Positions 34,851-45,500 of a stretch of 64,000 nt of DNA are shown in pieces (position 1 is the stretch's first letter; each line of letters starts with the position of its first letter). Where the stretch lies: contig JAITYX010000006.1 of NCBI GenBank assembly GCA_021018815.1, forward strand, positions 3,093,501 to 3,157,500. The letters are read 5' to 3'. Both the position numbers and the translations under genes were made by a program. The stretch comes from Talinum fruticosum (lineage: Eukaryota; Streptophyta; Magnoliopsida; Caryophyllales; Talinaceae). Below the pieces are notes generated by a model. That model saw nothing but the letters and a program-made list of their open reading frames with translations, was not told where the DNA came from and searched no databases.

Positions 34851-35319
34851 GATTGAAGAAACCCAGTTACAATGCCTTAGTCGGAGGGTTGAGTCGGAGG
34901 CTCCACACATTCAAAACATATTGGTTATTAGTTTTATATCTCTGTTCAACAAATTTTCTCTATTTTGTGAGATTTAAGGTTCCCTTTTCGATATAGATTT
35001 TATCTAATTGTCTCCTTAACTTGAAGCGAGTTTTTCATAGAATGGAGATATTAGATTGTGGAAGATAGTTGAGTCTTATCATATGAGACATGCTTTTTTG
35101 ATTGAAAGGGAGAATCGAATAGAATTAATATGTTTCTATCCCGCGATTTTTCTTTCAAGCATATTTTATCATGTCCACCAAAACACATACCGTATGATGT
35201 TGCATAATAACTCGTCAACGCTTAAAGAAGACACTCGCAATGTTAAAGAACGCAGTTAGTGGCTAAAGAGATGTTACAAGTTTAGAATCATTTGATAGTT
35301 ATTTTTTTTTGTTTTCGAA
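34851..35319. other. Non-coding gap between the two LINE remnants
   Basis: AT-rich. The plus frame 35056-35259 has no recognised domain. Nothing supportable. Confidence 0.35.
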
Positions 35320-36873
35320 AATAGGTAACAATTTTACCATTAAATCAAATGATTGTATACACATGGAGCTTTGGGCATACCCAAAGAGAATTACTATCTA
35401 TTTAATCACGGCATGTCCACCCATACATTATATGCTTGTTTCCTATTAATCAACCGATTCCTCAATATCAATCTAATTTGTTCTACAGTTTGTTCAACTC
35501 TATTGCTTTTGCAATGAAATGTTCTATTATTTCTTTCTTTCCACACAAAGTGACAACAAAAAATAAAGGAGCTAAGATTGCCAGCTTTGCTTGAGAAATA
35601 TGGGACCTCATAAATCGGTTATTCCATTCTTGTCTCTAGTATGCCCAACTATGCTAGGTTCTTATTCAAAATCTCTTGTGCAAAGGTGCATTACATAAAT
35701 AATTGATCGATAGTCTTAGGGCCTATTCGACTTCATGAAAAATAGAATATATTTATGTTTTATGTTTGTTTATGTTCTTTTATGTTCGTTTATGTTCGTT
35801 CATTTCTTATTTAACAATTCATTTGTTTTTGTTTATGTTCGTTTATATATTCATTTCTGCTCTTTTATGTTCGTTTATGTTCATTTATGTTCGTTTCTAT
35901 TTATGTGCGTTTTGTATGTAAGTTCGAACCGACCCTTTACGTTGAGCAATCCCTTGTTAACACTCTCTCCTCGGTATCAACCATAAGCAAAAAGAGTGTT
36001 TAAGGAAAACAAACCTACTCCATGTAAAATTCCACCAAGCCACTTCCTGTGTTGAGGATTGGAGTGCGTCATTAGCTGATTTAGCATGATATTAACCGTG
36101 TTTCTAAACCAACAATGTCCGTGTGTGATTATCATACCATGAGTTCAACTGCTACCTCAACGTCATCATTAGCTTTTTAAAGTACCAACTTGAGTCTTGT
36201 TTGTGTTGAACAGTCTTCGAATCTTTATCTTTTATATAGATGTTAAATGTCCATCTTACCTACGGGGTCTCTAGGTTTACAATGATATATAACAGGTGCT
36301 TCCCAATTAAAGCCTTATTCCAATCTCCTCTTCTTCTTACCCCTAAGTCCCCTTGACTTTTGGGGTTGCAGACCTCTTCCTGTGTTATTTGAACATGTTC
36401 TCTCTTTCCTTTTCCCCACTCTACAAGTAAGATCTACAAATCTTTTTCACTTCCCTAATTATTTGGATTGGGAGAACAAAAATAGAGTTCCAAGACATGT
36501 GCATTCTCAACAAAATAGAACATATATACATGTGCATTCTCAACAACATAGAATTTACCAGTTGAGTTCTCTCAGCAAAGCTTAAGTTTGTAAGCTCGTG
36601 AATTCTTACTCTGGCAGTAATCTTGGATGCAAGTAGGCAACAATCATTGTACTTTATTTTACTTACTTTAATGGTACTCCTAGGTATTTTATTAAAAGTT
36701 ATCCTTTTTAAAATCCTATCATACTTAGAATTTCTCGTTACGCCTCTTTACTAGCACCAACAATAAAGATTTTGGATTTTCGTACATTACCCTTAAGCCA
36801 GACACCTCAACAAAGGTATCGATTGCCCCAAAATGCAAGATTAGGCTCTGCTTTAAAGAAGACTAATAAATTA
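35320..36873 (-). mobile_element. Second LINE remnant, truncated by rDNA spacer
   Basis: Minus strand from the rDNA junction: an RT-thumb pattern (FGAIDTFVEVSGLRV with KS-IF-VGA, about 36840-36750), then at about 36060-35960 the zf-RVT pattern AWWNFTWSRFVFLKHSFCLW, then C-terminal SNRVEQTVEQIRLILRNRLI near 35500-35440. All frames are broken. The upstream two thirds of the element is missing because the sequence switches to rDNA spacer at 36874. Confidence 0.62.
35745..35920. repeat. Minisatellite of TTTATGTTCG units
   Basis: About 12 degenerate 10-12-bp units (TTTATGTTCGTTTATGTTCG) inside the second LINE remnant. Confidence 0.75.
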
Positions 36874-37233
36874 TTAAAAGCGACGTCAAGAACAATATGC
36901 CCTTGTCAACCCCGTATTTTTGTCGTGCGTTTTTGCTGAAACTTTGCAGTCCTCTTACTGCATATTTTTAGGGAATTATCAAGCTTTGTCTGGAATTTTT
37001 GGATTTTTTACGATTTATAGGATTTTTCCTTTTTCTGCACTAAAAAATAATAAAAAATAGCTCCGGTTGCCAAAAAATCCCAAAAAATATTTTTTAGTAA
37101 ATTTACATCATTATCTTTCCAGTGGTATCCTCAGAAAAAATTACAAAAATCTGGAACTTCAAAAAACCCCAGTATGATTTTTTCACCCCTTTTTGGGTTA
37201 CTACTCGTAGAGCTGCTCAACCACTTAAGACTC
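36874..37233 (+). other. rDNA intergenic spacer just upstream of Pol I promoter 1
   Basis: Begins abruptly with CGACGTCAAGAACAATATGC and contains T-rich and A-rich runs. It is almost identical to 48620-48978. It is the AT-rich pre-promoter part of the spacer. Confidence 0.85.
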
Positions 37234-37246
37234 TTTATAGGGGAGG
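37234..37246 (+). promoter_or_regulatory. RNA polymerase I promoter core 1 (rDNA)
   Basis: TTTATAGGGGAGG lies at the boundary between AT-rich spacer and GC-rich ETS. Plant 45S initiation sites have the form TATANTAGGGG with the start just after the TATA block; the position and sequence fit. It would drive the ETS that follows, although the 18S gene is missing downstream. Confidence 0.75.
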
Positions 37247-38855
37247 AGTCTGGCAGGGCGCCTGGGCAGCGACAAGGTCAGCGACAGCACGCCCATGCAT
37301 GGCATGGCGTGGCAGGACGTCAAAGACATTGTCTACGGTGATCATGGCCCTCCCCTATCCCGGGTGATGACGGACCCACCCGGGCTCGGGTGTCGCTTAC
37401 GGAGCGGGTGAGTCGCAACGAACGTCGGCTATCGGATGTGGGTTTCGGAAAATCGTTGCTGCCTCACCTCAACCTTCCCGTGGCACCCAGCCCTGGTGTG
37501 GAATCTCGATGCTCGTGGTAGGTGGCAATCAAGCGGTGTCTTGGACCCGGGTTTCACCCGGGAGACGGCGGACTAGCAACAGTGGGGTCGGATGTCGGAT
37601 TTTCGGAAATCGTTGCTAGGCAAGCATTATCCCCGGGTGACGCCAGGGCCCTTGACGATGCGGGTTGCCACCGTGGGTGGGGAATGCCCCCTCACCCGAG
37701 AACGGGGACGCTGACGAGCGTTCACCGGAAAAAACCGCGGTCGACGGGCCGCACGTTTTTCTTCCCCCTTTTTTTCTGTTGCTTGACGTACCACCACCCC
37801 TCGTCCCGGGCGGACGATGGGACGCTGTGGAGGCGGGTGCTGCACGGGAAACTCGTGTGGCGCCCAAGACCCGGCGCCCTTGACGCCTGTGGTGCGACGG
37901 CGGACTCATCGGCCGTGGGATTTAAGCGGAGACGTGTTTCCTACAACGTGTGGGATGATTGTTGCAAATGTGGTGACAGGTGAGGCGACGCGGGATGGGC
38001 TTGATGCTTCTAGTAGTCGATGCTGAACGGTACGGGAGGGTATTCGCCCTAGCTGCGATATAAACCCCGAACGTGCAACGGGATGCGGAGATGACCGGGG
38101 CGGAGGGCTTGTCTTGAATAGCTGATCCGTGTGAAAAGGCGGGGCTGAACGCTTCTAGTAGTTGATGCTGAATGGTACGGGAGGGTATTCGCCCTAGCTG
38201 CGATATAAACCCCGAACGTGCAACGGGATGCGGAGACGACCGGAGTGGGAGGCTCTTCTCTAGTAGCACTTCCAAGGGCGCGACATGAGGCCTGTGCAGC
38301 GTGGGTGATGCTCTTTGCGTCGGGATTTTGCCGGTGGGAATGCCGTGGTGCCGGGGACGGGAGGTCACCCCTTTCTTTCATTTCCAGCCACGCCACGGCC
38401 TGATTTTTAAAGCCCCTTGGAAAATGTTTTTAAAATCACCCGTCAGATTCCCCTCCATCAAAAAAAAAAAAAACCCTCCCTTCGTTCGTTGGCGGACGAT
38501 GGGGCACTACGGCGCATGGGGAGCGGGCAAACGAGCAGCACGTTGGATAATCGGATTTTTGCTGCTTGGGAGCCTCAACCTTGTGCGTTGCCCAACCAAG
38601 CCTGACCTACAAAATTCACTCATCCTCACAAAAAGCCCCCCCAAAAATGTTTTTCGTCCCGATGTCGGTTGGTTTCTATCGCATCCAGCGGTGCTTGTCG
38701 GAATCTGCCTCGTTATTCCTCCTGTCTATGTTACTGTAGGCAAGGGGATGTGCGGGGTTGCATCTCGGCGGCGTCACGTGGGGATGCGTGAGTTGCATCT
38801 GGTTCGTTTGTGTTGGCGGGCTCCCGCTCGAGCGGTGAACCGTCTGCGGACAAGC
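37247..38855 (+). ncRNA. 5' external transcribed spacer 1
   Basis: GC-rich, about 1.6 kb, between the promoter and the rRNA fragment, and nearly identical to 48992-50527. It includes a direct duplication of about 92 bp with a 143-bp period (38008-38099 and 38151-38242, starting CTTCTAGTAGT) and an A12 run at 38460. In an intact unit it would end at 18S; here it ends at 25S sequence. Open frames in it are artefacts of GC richness. Confidence 0.8.
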
Positions 38856-38888
38856 GGCTTGTGGCGGCCAAGCGTTCATAGCGACGTT

Positions 38889-38932
<44 letters not shown>

Positions 38933-38969
38933 GAGAATTCACCAAGTGTTGGATTGTTCACCCACCAAT

Positions 38970-39022
<53 letters not shown>

Positions 39023-39419
39023 GATGACGAGTGTCGCGATGGTAATTCAACCTAGTACGAGAGGAACCGTTGATTCGCACAATTGGTCATCGCGCTTGGT
39101 TGAAAAGCCAGTGGCGCGAAGCTACCGTGCGCTGGATTATGACTGAACGCCTCTAAGTCGGAATCCGGGCCAGAAGCGACGCATGCGCCCGCCGCCCGAT
39201 TGCCGACCTGCAGTAGGGGCCTCGGCCCCCAAGGGCACGTGTCGTAGGCTAAGCCAGCGCGGCGGATGCGCCGCGAGGGCCGCCTTGAAGTACAATTCCT
39301 ACCGAGCGGCGGGTTGAATCCTTTGCGGACGACTTAAATACGCGACGGGGTATTGTAAGTGGCAGAGTGGCCTTGCTGCCACGATCCACTGAGATTCAGC
39401 CCTATGTCGCTTCGATTCG
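38856..39419 (+). rRNA. 25S rRNA, 3'-terminal fragment (partial)
   Basis: Recognisable from GGCTTGTGGCGGCCAAGCG through CACCCACCAATAGGGAACG, CCTAGTACGAGAGGAACCG (the sarcin-ricin loop strand), GCCTCTAAGTCGGAATCCGG and the end GATCCACTGAGATTCAGCCC...TTCGATTCGT. This is the last about 560 of roughly 3,380 bases. It carries several single-base changes and indels relative to the strongly conserved plant sequence (for example CCCTACGATGACGAGTG). It is fused at its 5' side to ETS, so the 18S, 5.8S and most of 25S are deleted. Confidence 0.93.
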
Positions 39420-39514
39420 TCCCTCCCCCTCCCGGTCTCCCCTAAAATCAACACCAAACTCAAAAATGAGGTTTCATAAGCTGTCAAGGATGCCGAACTG
39501 CCTAAGACGTAGTT
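39420..39514 (+). other. Start of intergenic spacer after 25S
   Basis: Pyrimidine-rich CCCTCCCCCTCCCGGTCTCC directly after the 25S end, the expected site of 3' ETS and Pol I termination, then a transition to the satellite. No terminator motif was identified with confidence. Confidence 0.55.
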
Positions 39515-42500
39515 AAGGCATGCCAAACCCCTTGTCAACGAGTGTCAAGTACTTGTTAAGGTATGCCATGGTGTTGTCAAGGCATGCTAAGACCTTCTCA
39601 AGGTATGCCATGGTGTTGTCAAGGCATGCTAAGACCTTGTCAAGCCATCCCAAGCCCTTGTCAATGCATGCTAAGTGCTTGTCAACGTGTGTCAAGTGCT
39701 TGTCATGGCATGCTATGGCCTTGCTAAGGCATGCCTAGTGCTTGCCAAGGCCTGCCATGGCCCTTCCAAGGCAAGCCAAGCACTTGTCAATGTATGCCAC
39801 GACCTTGTCAACGTGTGTCAAGGTGCTTGTCAACGTGTGTCAAGTGCTTGTCAACGTGTGTCAAGTGCTTGTCATGGCATGCTATGGCCTTGCTAAGGCA
39901 TGCCTAGTGCTTGCCAAGGCATGCCATGGCCTTTCAAGCCAAGCCAAGCACTTGTCAATGTATGCCACGACCTTGTCAACGTGTGTCAAGGTGCTTGTCA
40001 ACGTGTGTCAAGTGCTTGTCAACGTGTGTCAAGTGCTTGTCAACGTGTGTCGGTGCTTGTCAACGTGTGTCAAGTGCTTGTCATGGCATGCTATGGCCTT
40101 GCTAAGGCATGCCTAGTGCTTGCCAAGGCCTGCCATGGCCTTTCCAAGCCAAGCCAAGCACTTGTCAATGTATGCCACGACCTTGTCAACGTGTGTCAAG
40201 GTGCTTGTCAACGTGTGTCAAGTGCTTGTCATGGCATGCTATGGCCTTGCTAAGGCATGCCTAGTGCTTGCCAAGGCATGCCATGGCCTTTCCAAGGCAA
40301 GCCAAGCACTTGTCAATGTATGCCACGACCTTGTCAACGTGTGTCAAGGTGCTTGTCAACGTGTGTCAAGGTGCTTGTCAACATGTGTCAAGTGCTTGTC
40401 AACGTGTGTCAAGTGCTTGTCATGGCATGCTATGGCCTTGCTAAGGCGTGCCTAGTGCTTGCCAAGGCCTGCCATGGCCTTTCCAAGGCAAGCCAAGCAC
40501 TTGTCAATGTATGCCACTACCTTGTCAACGTGTGTCAAGGTGCTTGTCGACGTGTGTCAAGTGCTTGTCAACGTGTGTCAAGTGCTTGTCATGGCATGCT
40601 ATGGCCTTGCTAAGGCATGCCTAGTGCTTGCCAAGGCCTGCCATGGCCTTTCCAAGGCAAGCCAAGCACTTGTCAATGTATGCCACGACCTTGTCAACGT
40701 GTGTCAAGGTGCTTGTCAACGTGTGTCAAGTGCTTGTCAACGTGTGTCAAGTGCTTGTCATGGCATGCTATGGCCTTGCTAAGGCATGCCTAGTGCTTGC
40801 CAAGGCCTGCCATGGCCTTTCCAAGCGCAAGCCAAGCACTTGTCAATGTATGCCACGACCTTGTCAACGTGTGTCAAGGTGCTTGTCAACGTGTGTCAAG
40901 TGCTTGTCAACGTGTGTCAAGTGCTTGTCATGGCATGCTATGGCCTTGCTAAGGCATGCCTAGTGCTTGCCAAGGCCTGCCATAGCCTTTCCAAGGCAAG
41001 CCAAGCACTTGTCAATGTATGCCACGACCTTGTCAACGTGTGTCAAGGTGCTTGTCAACGTGTGTCAAGTGCTTGTCAACGTGTGTCAAGTGCTTGTCAT
41101 GGCATGCTATGGCCTTGCTAAGGCATGCCTAGTGCTTGCCAAGGCCTGCCATAGCCTTTCCAAGGCAAGCCAAGCACTTGTCAATGTATGCCACGACCTT
41201 GTCAACGTGTGTCAAGGTGCTTGTCAACGTGTGTCAAGTGCTTGTCAACGTGTGTCAAGTGCTTGTCAACGTGTGTCAAGTGCTTGTCATGGCATGCTAT
41301 GGCCTTGCTAAGGCATGCCTAGTGCTTGCCAAGGCCTGCCATGGCCTTTCCAAGGCAAGCCAAGCACTTGTCAATGTATGCCACGACCTTGTCAACGTGT
41401 GTCAAGGTGCTTGTCAACGTGTGTCAAGTGCTTGTCAACGTGTGTCAAGTGCTTGTCATGGCATGCTATGGCCTTGCTAAGGCATGCCTAGTGCTTGCCA
41501 AGGCCTGCCATGGCCTTTCCAAGGCAAGCCAAGCACTTGTCAATGTATGCCACGACCTTGTCAACGTGTGTCAAGGTGCTTGTCAACGTGTGTCAAGTGC
41601 TTGTCATGGCATGCTATGGCCTTGCTAAGGCATGCCTAGTGCTTGCCAAGGCCTGCCATGGCCTTTCCAAGGCAAGCCAAGCACTTGTCAATGTATGCCA
41701 CGCCCTTGTCAACGTGTGTCAAGGTGCTTGTCAACGTGTGTCAAGTGCTTGTCATGGCATGCTATGGCCTTGCTAAGGCATGCCTAGTGCTTGCCAAGGC
41801 CTGCCATGGCCTTTCCAAGGCAAGCCAAGCACTTGTCAACGTATGCCACGACCTTGTCAACGTGTGTCAAGGTGCTTGTCAACGTGTGTCAAGTGCTTGT
41901 CATGGCATGCTATGGCCTTGCTAAGGCATGCCTAGTGCTTGCCAAGGCCTGCCATGGCATTTCCAAGGCATAGCCAAGCACTTGTCAATGTATGCCACGA
42001 CCTTGTCAACGTGTGTCAAGGTGCTTGTCAACATGTGTCAAGTGCTTGTCAACGTGTGTCAAGTGCTTGTCATGGCATGCTATGGCCTTGCTAAGGCATG
42101 CCTAGTGCTTGCCAAGGCCTGCCATGGCCTTTCCAAGGCAAGCCAAGCACTTGTCAATGTATGCCACGACCTTGTCAACGTGTGTCAAGGTGCTTGTCAA
42201 CGTGTGTCAAGTGCTTGTCATGGCATGCTATGGCCTTGCTAAGGCATGCCTAGTGCTTGCCAAGGCCTGCCATGGCATTTCCAAGGCAAGCCAAGCACTT
42301 GTCAATGTATGCCACGACCTTGTCAACGTGTGTCAAGGTGCTTGTCAACATGGGTCAAGTGCTTGTCAACGTGTGTCAAGTGCTTGTCATGGCATGCTAT
42401 GGCCTTGCTAAGGCATGCCTAGTGCTTGCCAAGGCCTGCCATGGCCTTTCCAAGGCAAGCCAAGCACTTGTCAATGTATGCCACGACCTTGTCAACGTGT

Positions 42501-45500
42501 GTCAAGGTGCTTGTCAACGTGTGTCAAGTGCTTGTCAACGCGTGTCAAGTGCTTGTCATGGCATGCTATGGCCTTGCTAAGGCATGCCTAGTGCTTGCCA
42601 AGGCCTGCCATGGCCTTTCCAAGGCAAGCCAAGCACTTGTCAATGTATGCCACGACCTTGTCAACGTGTGTCAAGGTGCTTGTCAACGTGTGTCAAGTGC
42701 TTGTCAACGTGTGTCAAGTGCTTGTCATGGCATGCTATGGCCTTGCTAAGGCATGCCTAGTGCTTGCCAAGGCCTGCCATGGCCTTTCCAAGGCAAGCCA
42801 AGCACTTGTCAATGTATGCCACGACCTTGTCAACGTGTGTCAAGGTGCTTGTCAACGTGTGTCAAGTGCTTGTCAACGTGTGTCAAGTGCTTGTCATGGC
42901 ATGCTATGGCCTTGCTAAGGCATGCCTAGTGCTTGCCAAGGCCTGCCATGGCCTTTCCAAGGCAAGCCAAGCACTTGTCAATGTATGCCACGACCTTGTC
43001 AACGTGTGTCAAGGTGCTTGTCAACGTGTGTCAAGTGCTTGTCAACGTGTGTCAAGTGCTTGTCATGGCATGCTATGGCCTTGCTAAGGCATGCCTAGTG
43101 CTTGCCAAGGCCTGCCATGGCCTTTCCAAGGCAAGCCAAGCACTTGTCAATGTATGCCACGACCTTGTCAACGTGTGTCAAGGTGCTTGTCAACGTGTGT
43201 CAAGTGCTTGTCATGGCATGCTATGGCCTTGCTAAGGCATGCCTAGTGCTTGCCAAGGCCTGCCATGGCCTTTCCAAGGCAAGCCAAGCACTTGTCAATG
43301 TATGCCACGACCTTGTCAACGTGTGTCAAGGTGCTTGTCAACGTGTGTCAAGTGCTTGTCATGGCATGCTATGGCCTTGCTAAGGCATGCCTAGTGCTTG
43401 CCAAGGCCTGCCATGGCCTTTCCAAGGCAAGCCAAGCACTTGTCAATGTATGCCACGACCTTGTCAACGTGTGTCAAGGTGCTTGTCAACGTGTGTCAAG
43501 TGCTTGTCAACGTGTGTCAAGTGCTTGTCATGGCATGCTATGGCCTTGCTAAGGCATGCCTAGTGCTTCCAAAGGCCTGCCATGGCCTTTCCAAGGCAAG
43601 CCAAGCACTTGTCAATGTATGCCACGACCTTGTCAACGTGTGTCAAGGTGCTTGTCAACGTGTGTCAAGTGCTTGTCATGGCATGCTATGGCCTTGCTAA
43701 GGCATGCCTAGTGCTTGCCAAGGCCTGCCATGGCCTTTCCAAGGCAAGCCAAGCACTTGTCAATGTATGCCACGCCCTTGTCAACGTGTGTCAAGGTGCT
43801 TGTCAACGTGTGTCAAGTGCTTGTCATGGCATGCTATGGCCTTGCTAAGGCATGCCTAGTGCTTGCCAAGGCCTGCCATGGCCTTTCCAAGGCAAGCCAA
43901 GCACTTGTCAACATATGCCACGACCTTGTCAACGTGTGTCAAGGTGCTTGTCAACGTGTGTCAAGTGCTTGTCATGGCATGCTATGGCCTTGCTAAGGCA
44001 TGCCTAGTGCTTGCCAAGGCCTGCCATGGCATTTCCAAGGCAAGCCAAGCACTTGTCAATGTATGCCACGACCTTGTCAACGTGTGTCAAGGTGCTTGTC
44101 AACATGTGTCAAGTGCTTGTCAACGTGTGTCAAGTGCTTGTCATGGCATGCTATGGCCTTGCTAAGGCATGCCTAGTGCTTCCAAAGGCCTGCCATGGCC
44201 TTTCCAAGGCAAGCCAAGCACTTGTCAATGTATCCCACGACCTTGTCAACGTGTGTCAAGGTGCTTGTCAACGTGTGTCAAGTGCTTGTCATGGCATGCT
44301 ATGGCCTTGCTAAGGCATGCCTAGTGCTTGCCAAGGCCTGCCATGGCCTTTCCAAGGCAAGCCAAGCACTTGTCAATGTATGCCACGACCTTGTCAACGT
44401 GTGTCAAGGTGCTTGTCAACGTGTGTCAAGTGCTTGTCATGGCATGCTATTGCCTTGCTAAGGCATGCCTAGTGCTTGCCAAGGCCTACCATGGCATTTC
44501 CAAGGCAAGCCAAGCACTTGTCAATGTATGCCACGACCTTGTCAACGTGTGTCAAGGTGCTTGTCAACATGTGTCAAGTGCTTGTCAACGTGTGTCAAGT
44601 GCTTGTCATGGCATGCTATGGCCTTGCTAAGGCATGCCTAGTGCTTGCCAAGGCCTGCCATGGCCTTTCCAAGGCAAGGCAAGCACTTGTCAATGTATGC
44701 CACGACCTTGTCAACGTGTGTCAAGGTGCTTGTCAACCTGTGTCAAGTGTTTGTCAACGTGTGTCAAGTGCTTGTCATGGCATGCTATGGCCTTGCTAAG
44801 GCATGCCTAGTGCTTGCCAAGGCCTGCCATGGCCTTTCCAAGGCAAGCCAAGCACTTGTCAATGTATGCCACGACCTTGTCAACGTGTGTCAAGGTGCTT
44901 GTCAACGTGTGTCAAGTGCTTGTCAACGTGTGTCAAGTGCTTGTCATGGCATGCTATGGCCTTGCTAAGGCATGCCTAGTGCTTGCCAAGGCCTGCCATG
45001 GCCTTTCCAAGGCAAGGCAAGCACTTGTCAATGTATGCCACGACCTTGTCAACGTGTGTCAAGGTGCTTGTCAACGTGTGTCAAGTGTTTGTCAACGTGT
45101 GTCAAGTGCTTGTCATGGCATGCTATGGCCTTGCTAAGGCATGCCTAGTGCTTGCCAAGGCCTGCCATGGCCTTTCCAAGGCAAGCCAAGCACTTGTCAA
45201 TGTATGCCACGACCTTGTCAACGTGTGTCAAGGTGCTTGTCAACGTGTGTCAAGTGCTTGTCAACGTGTGTCAAGTGCTTGTCATGGCATGCTATGGCCT
45301 TGCTAAGGCATGCCTAGTGCTTGCCAAGGCCTGCCATGGCCTTTCCAAGGCAAGCCAAGCACTTGTCAATGTATGCCACGACCTTGTCAACGTGTGTCAA
45401 GGTGCTTGTCAACGTGTGTCAAGTGCTTGTCAACGTGTGTCAAGTGCTTGTCATGGCATGCTATGGCCTTGCTAAGGCATGCCTAGTGCTTGCCAAGGCC

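Noticed and set aside
37522..38968. GC-rich ORFs of up to 198 residues, and their second copies at 48867-50773
   Set aside because: They lie in the 5'ETS, overlap on both strands, are not conserved in frame between the two ETS copies and match no domain.
38856..39419. An ORF-coding region at the 25S position (for example the minus frame 39299-39538)
   Set aside because: Strong match to 25S rRNA explains the sequence; the frame is a shadow.
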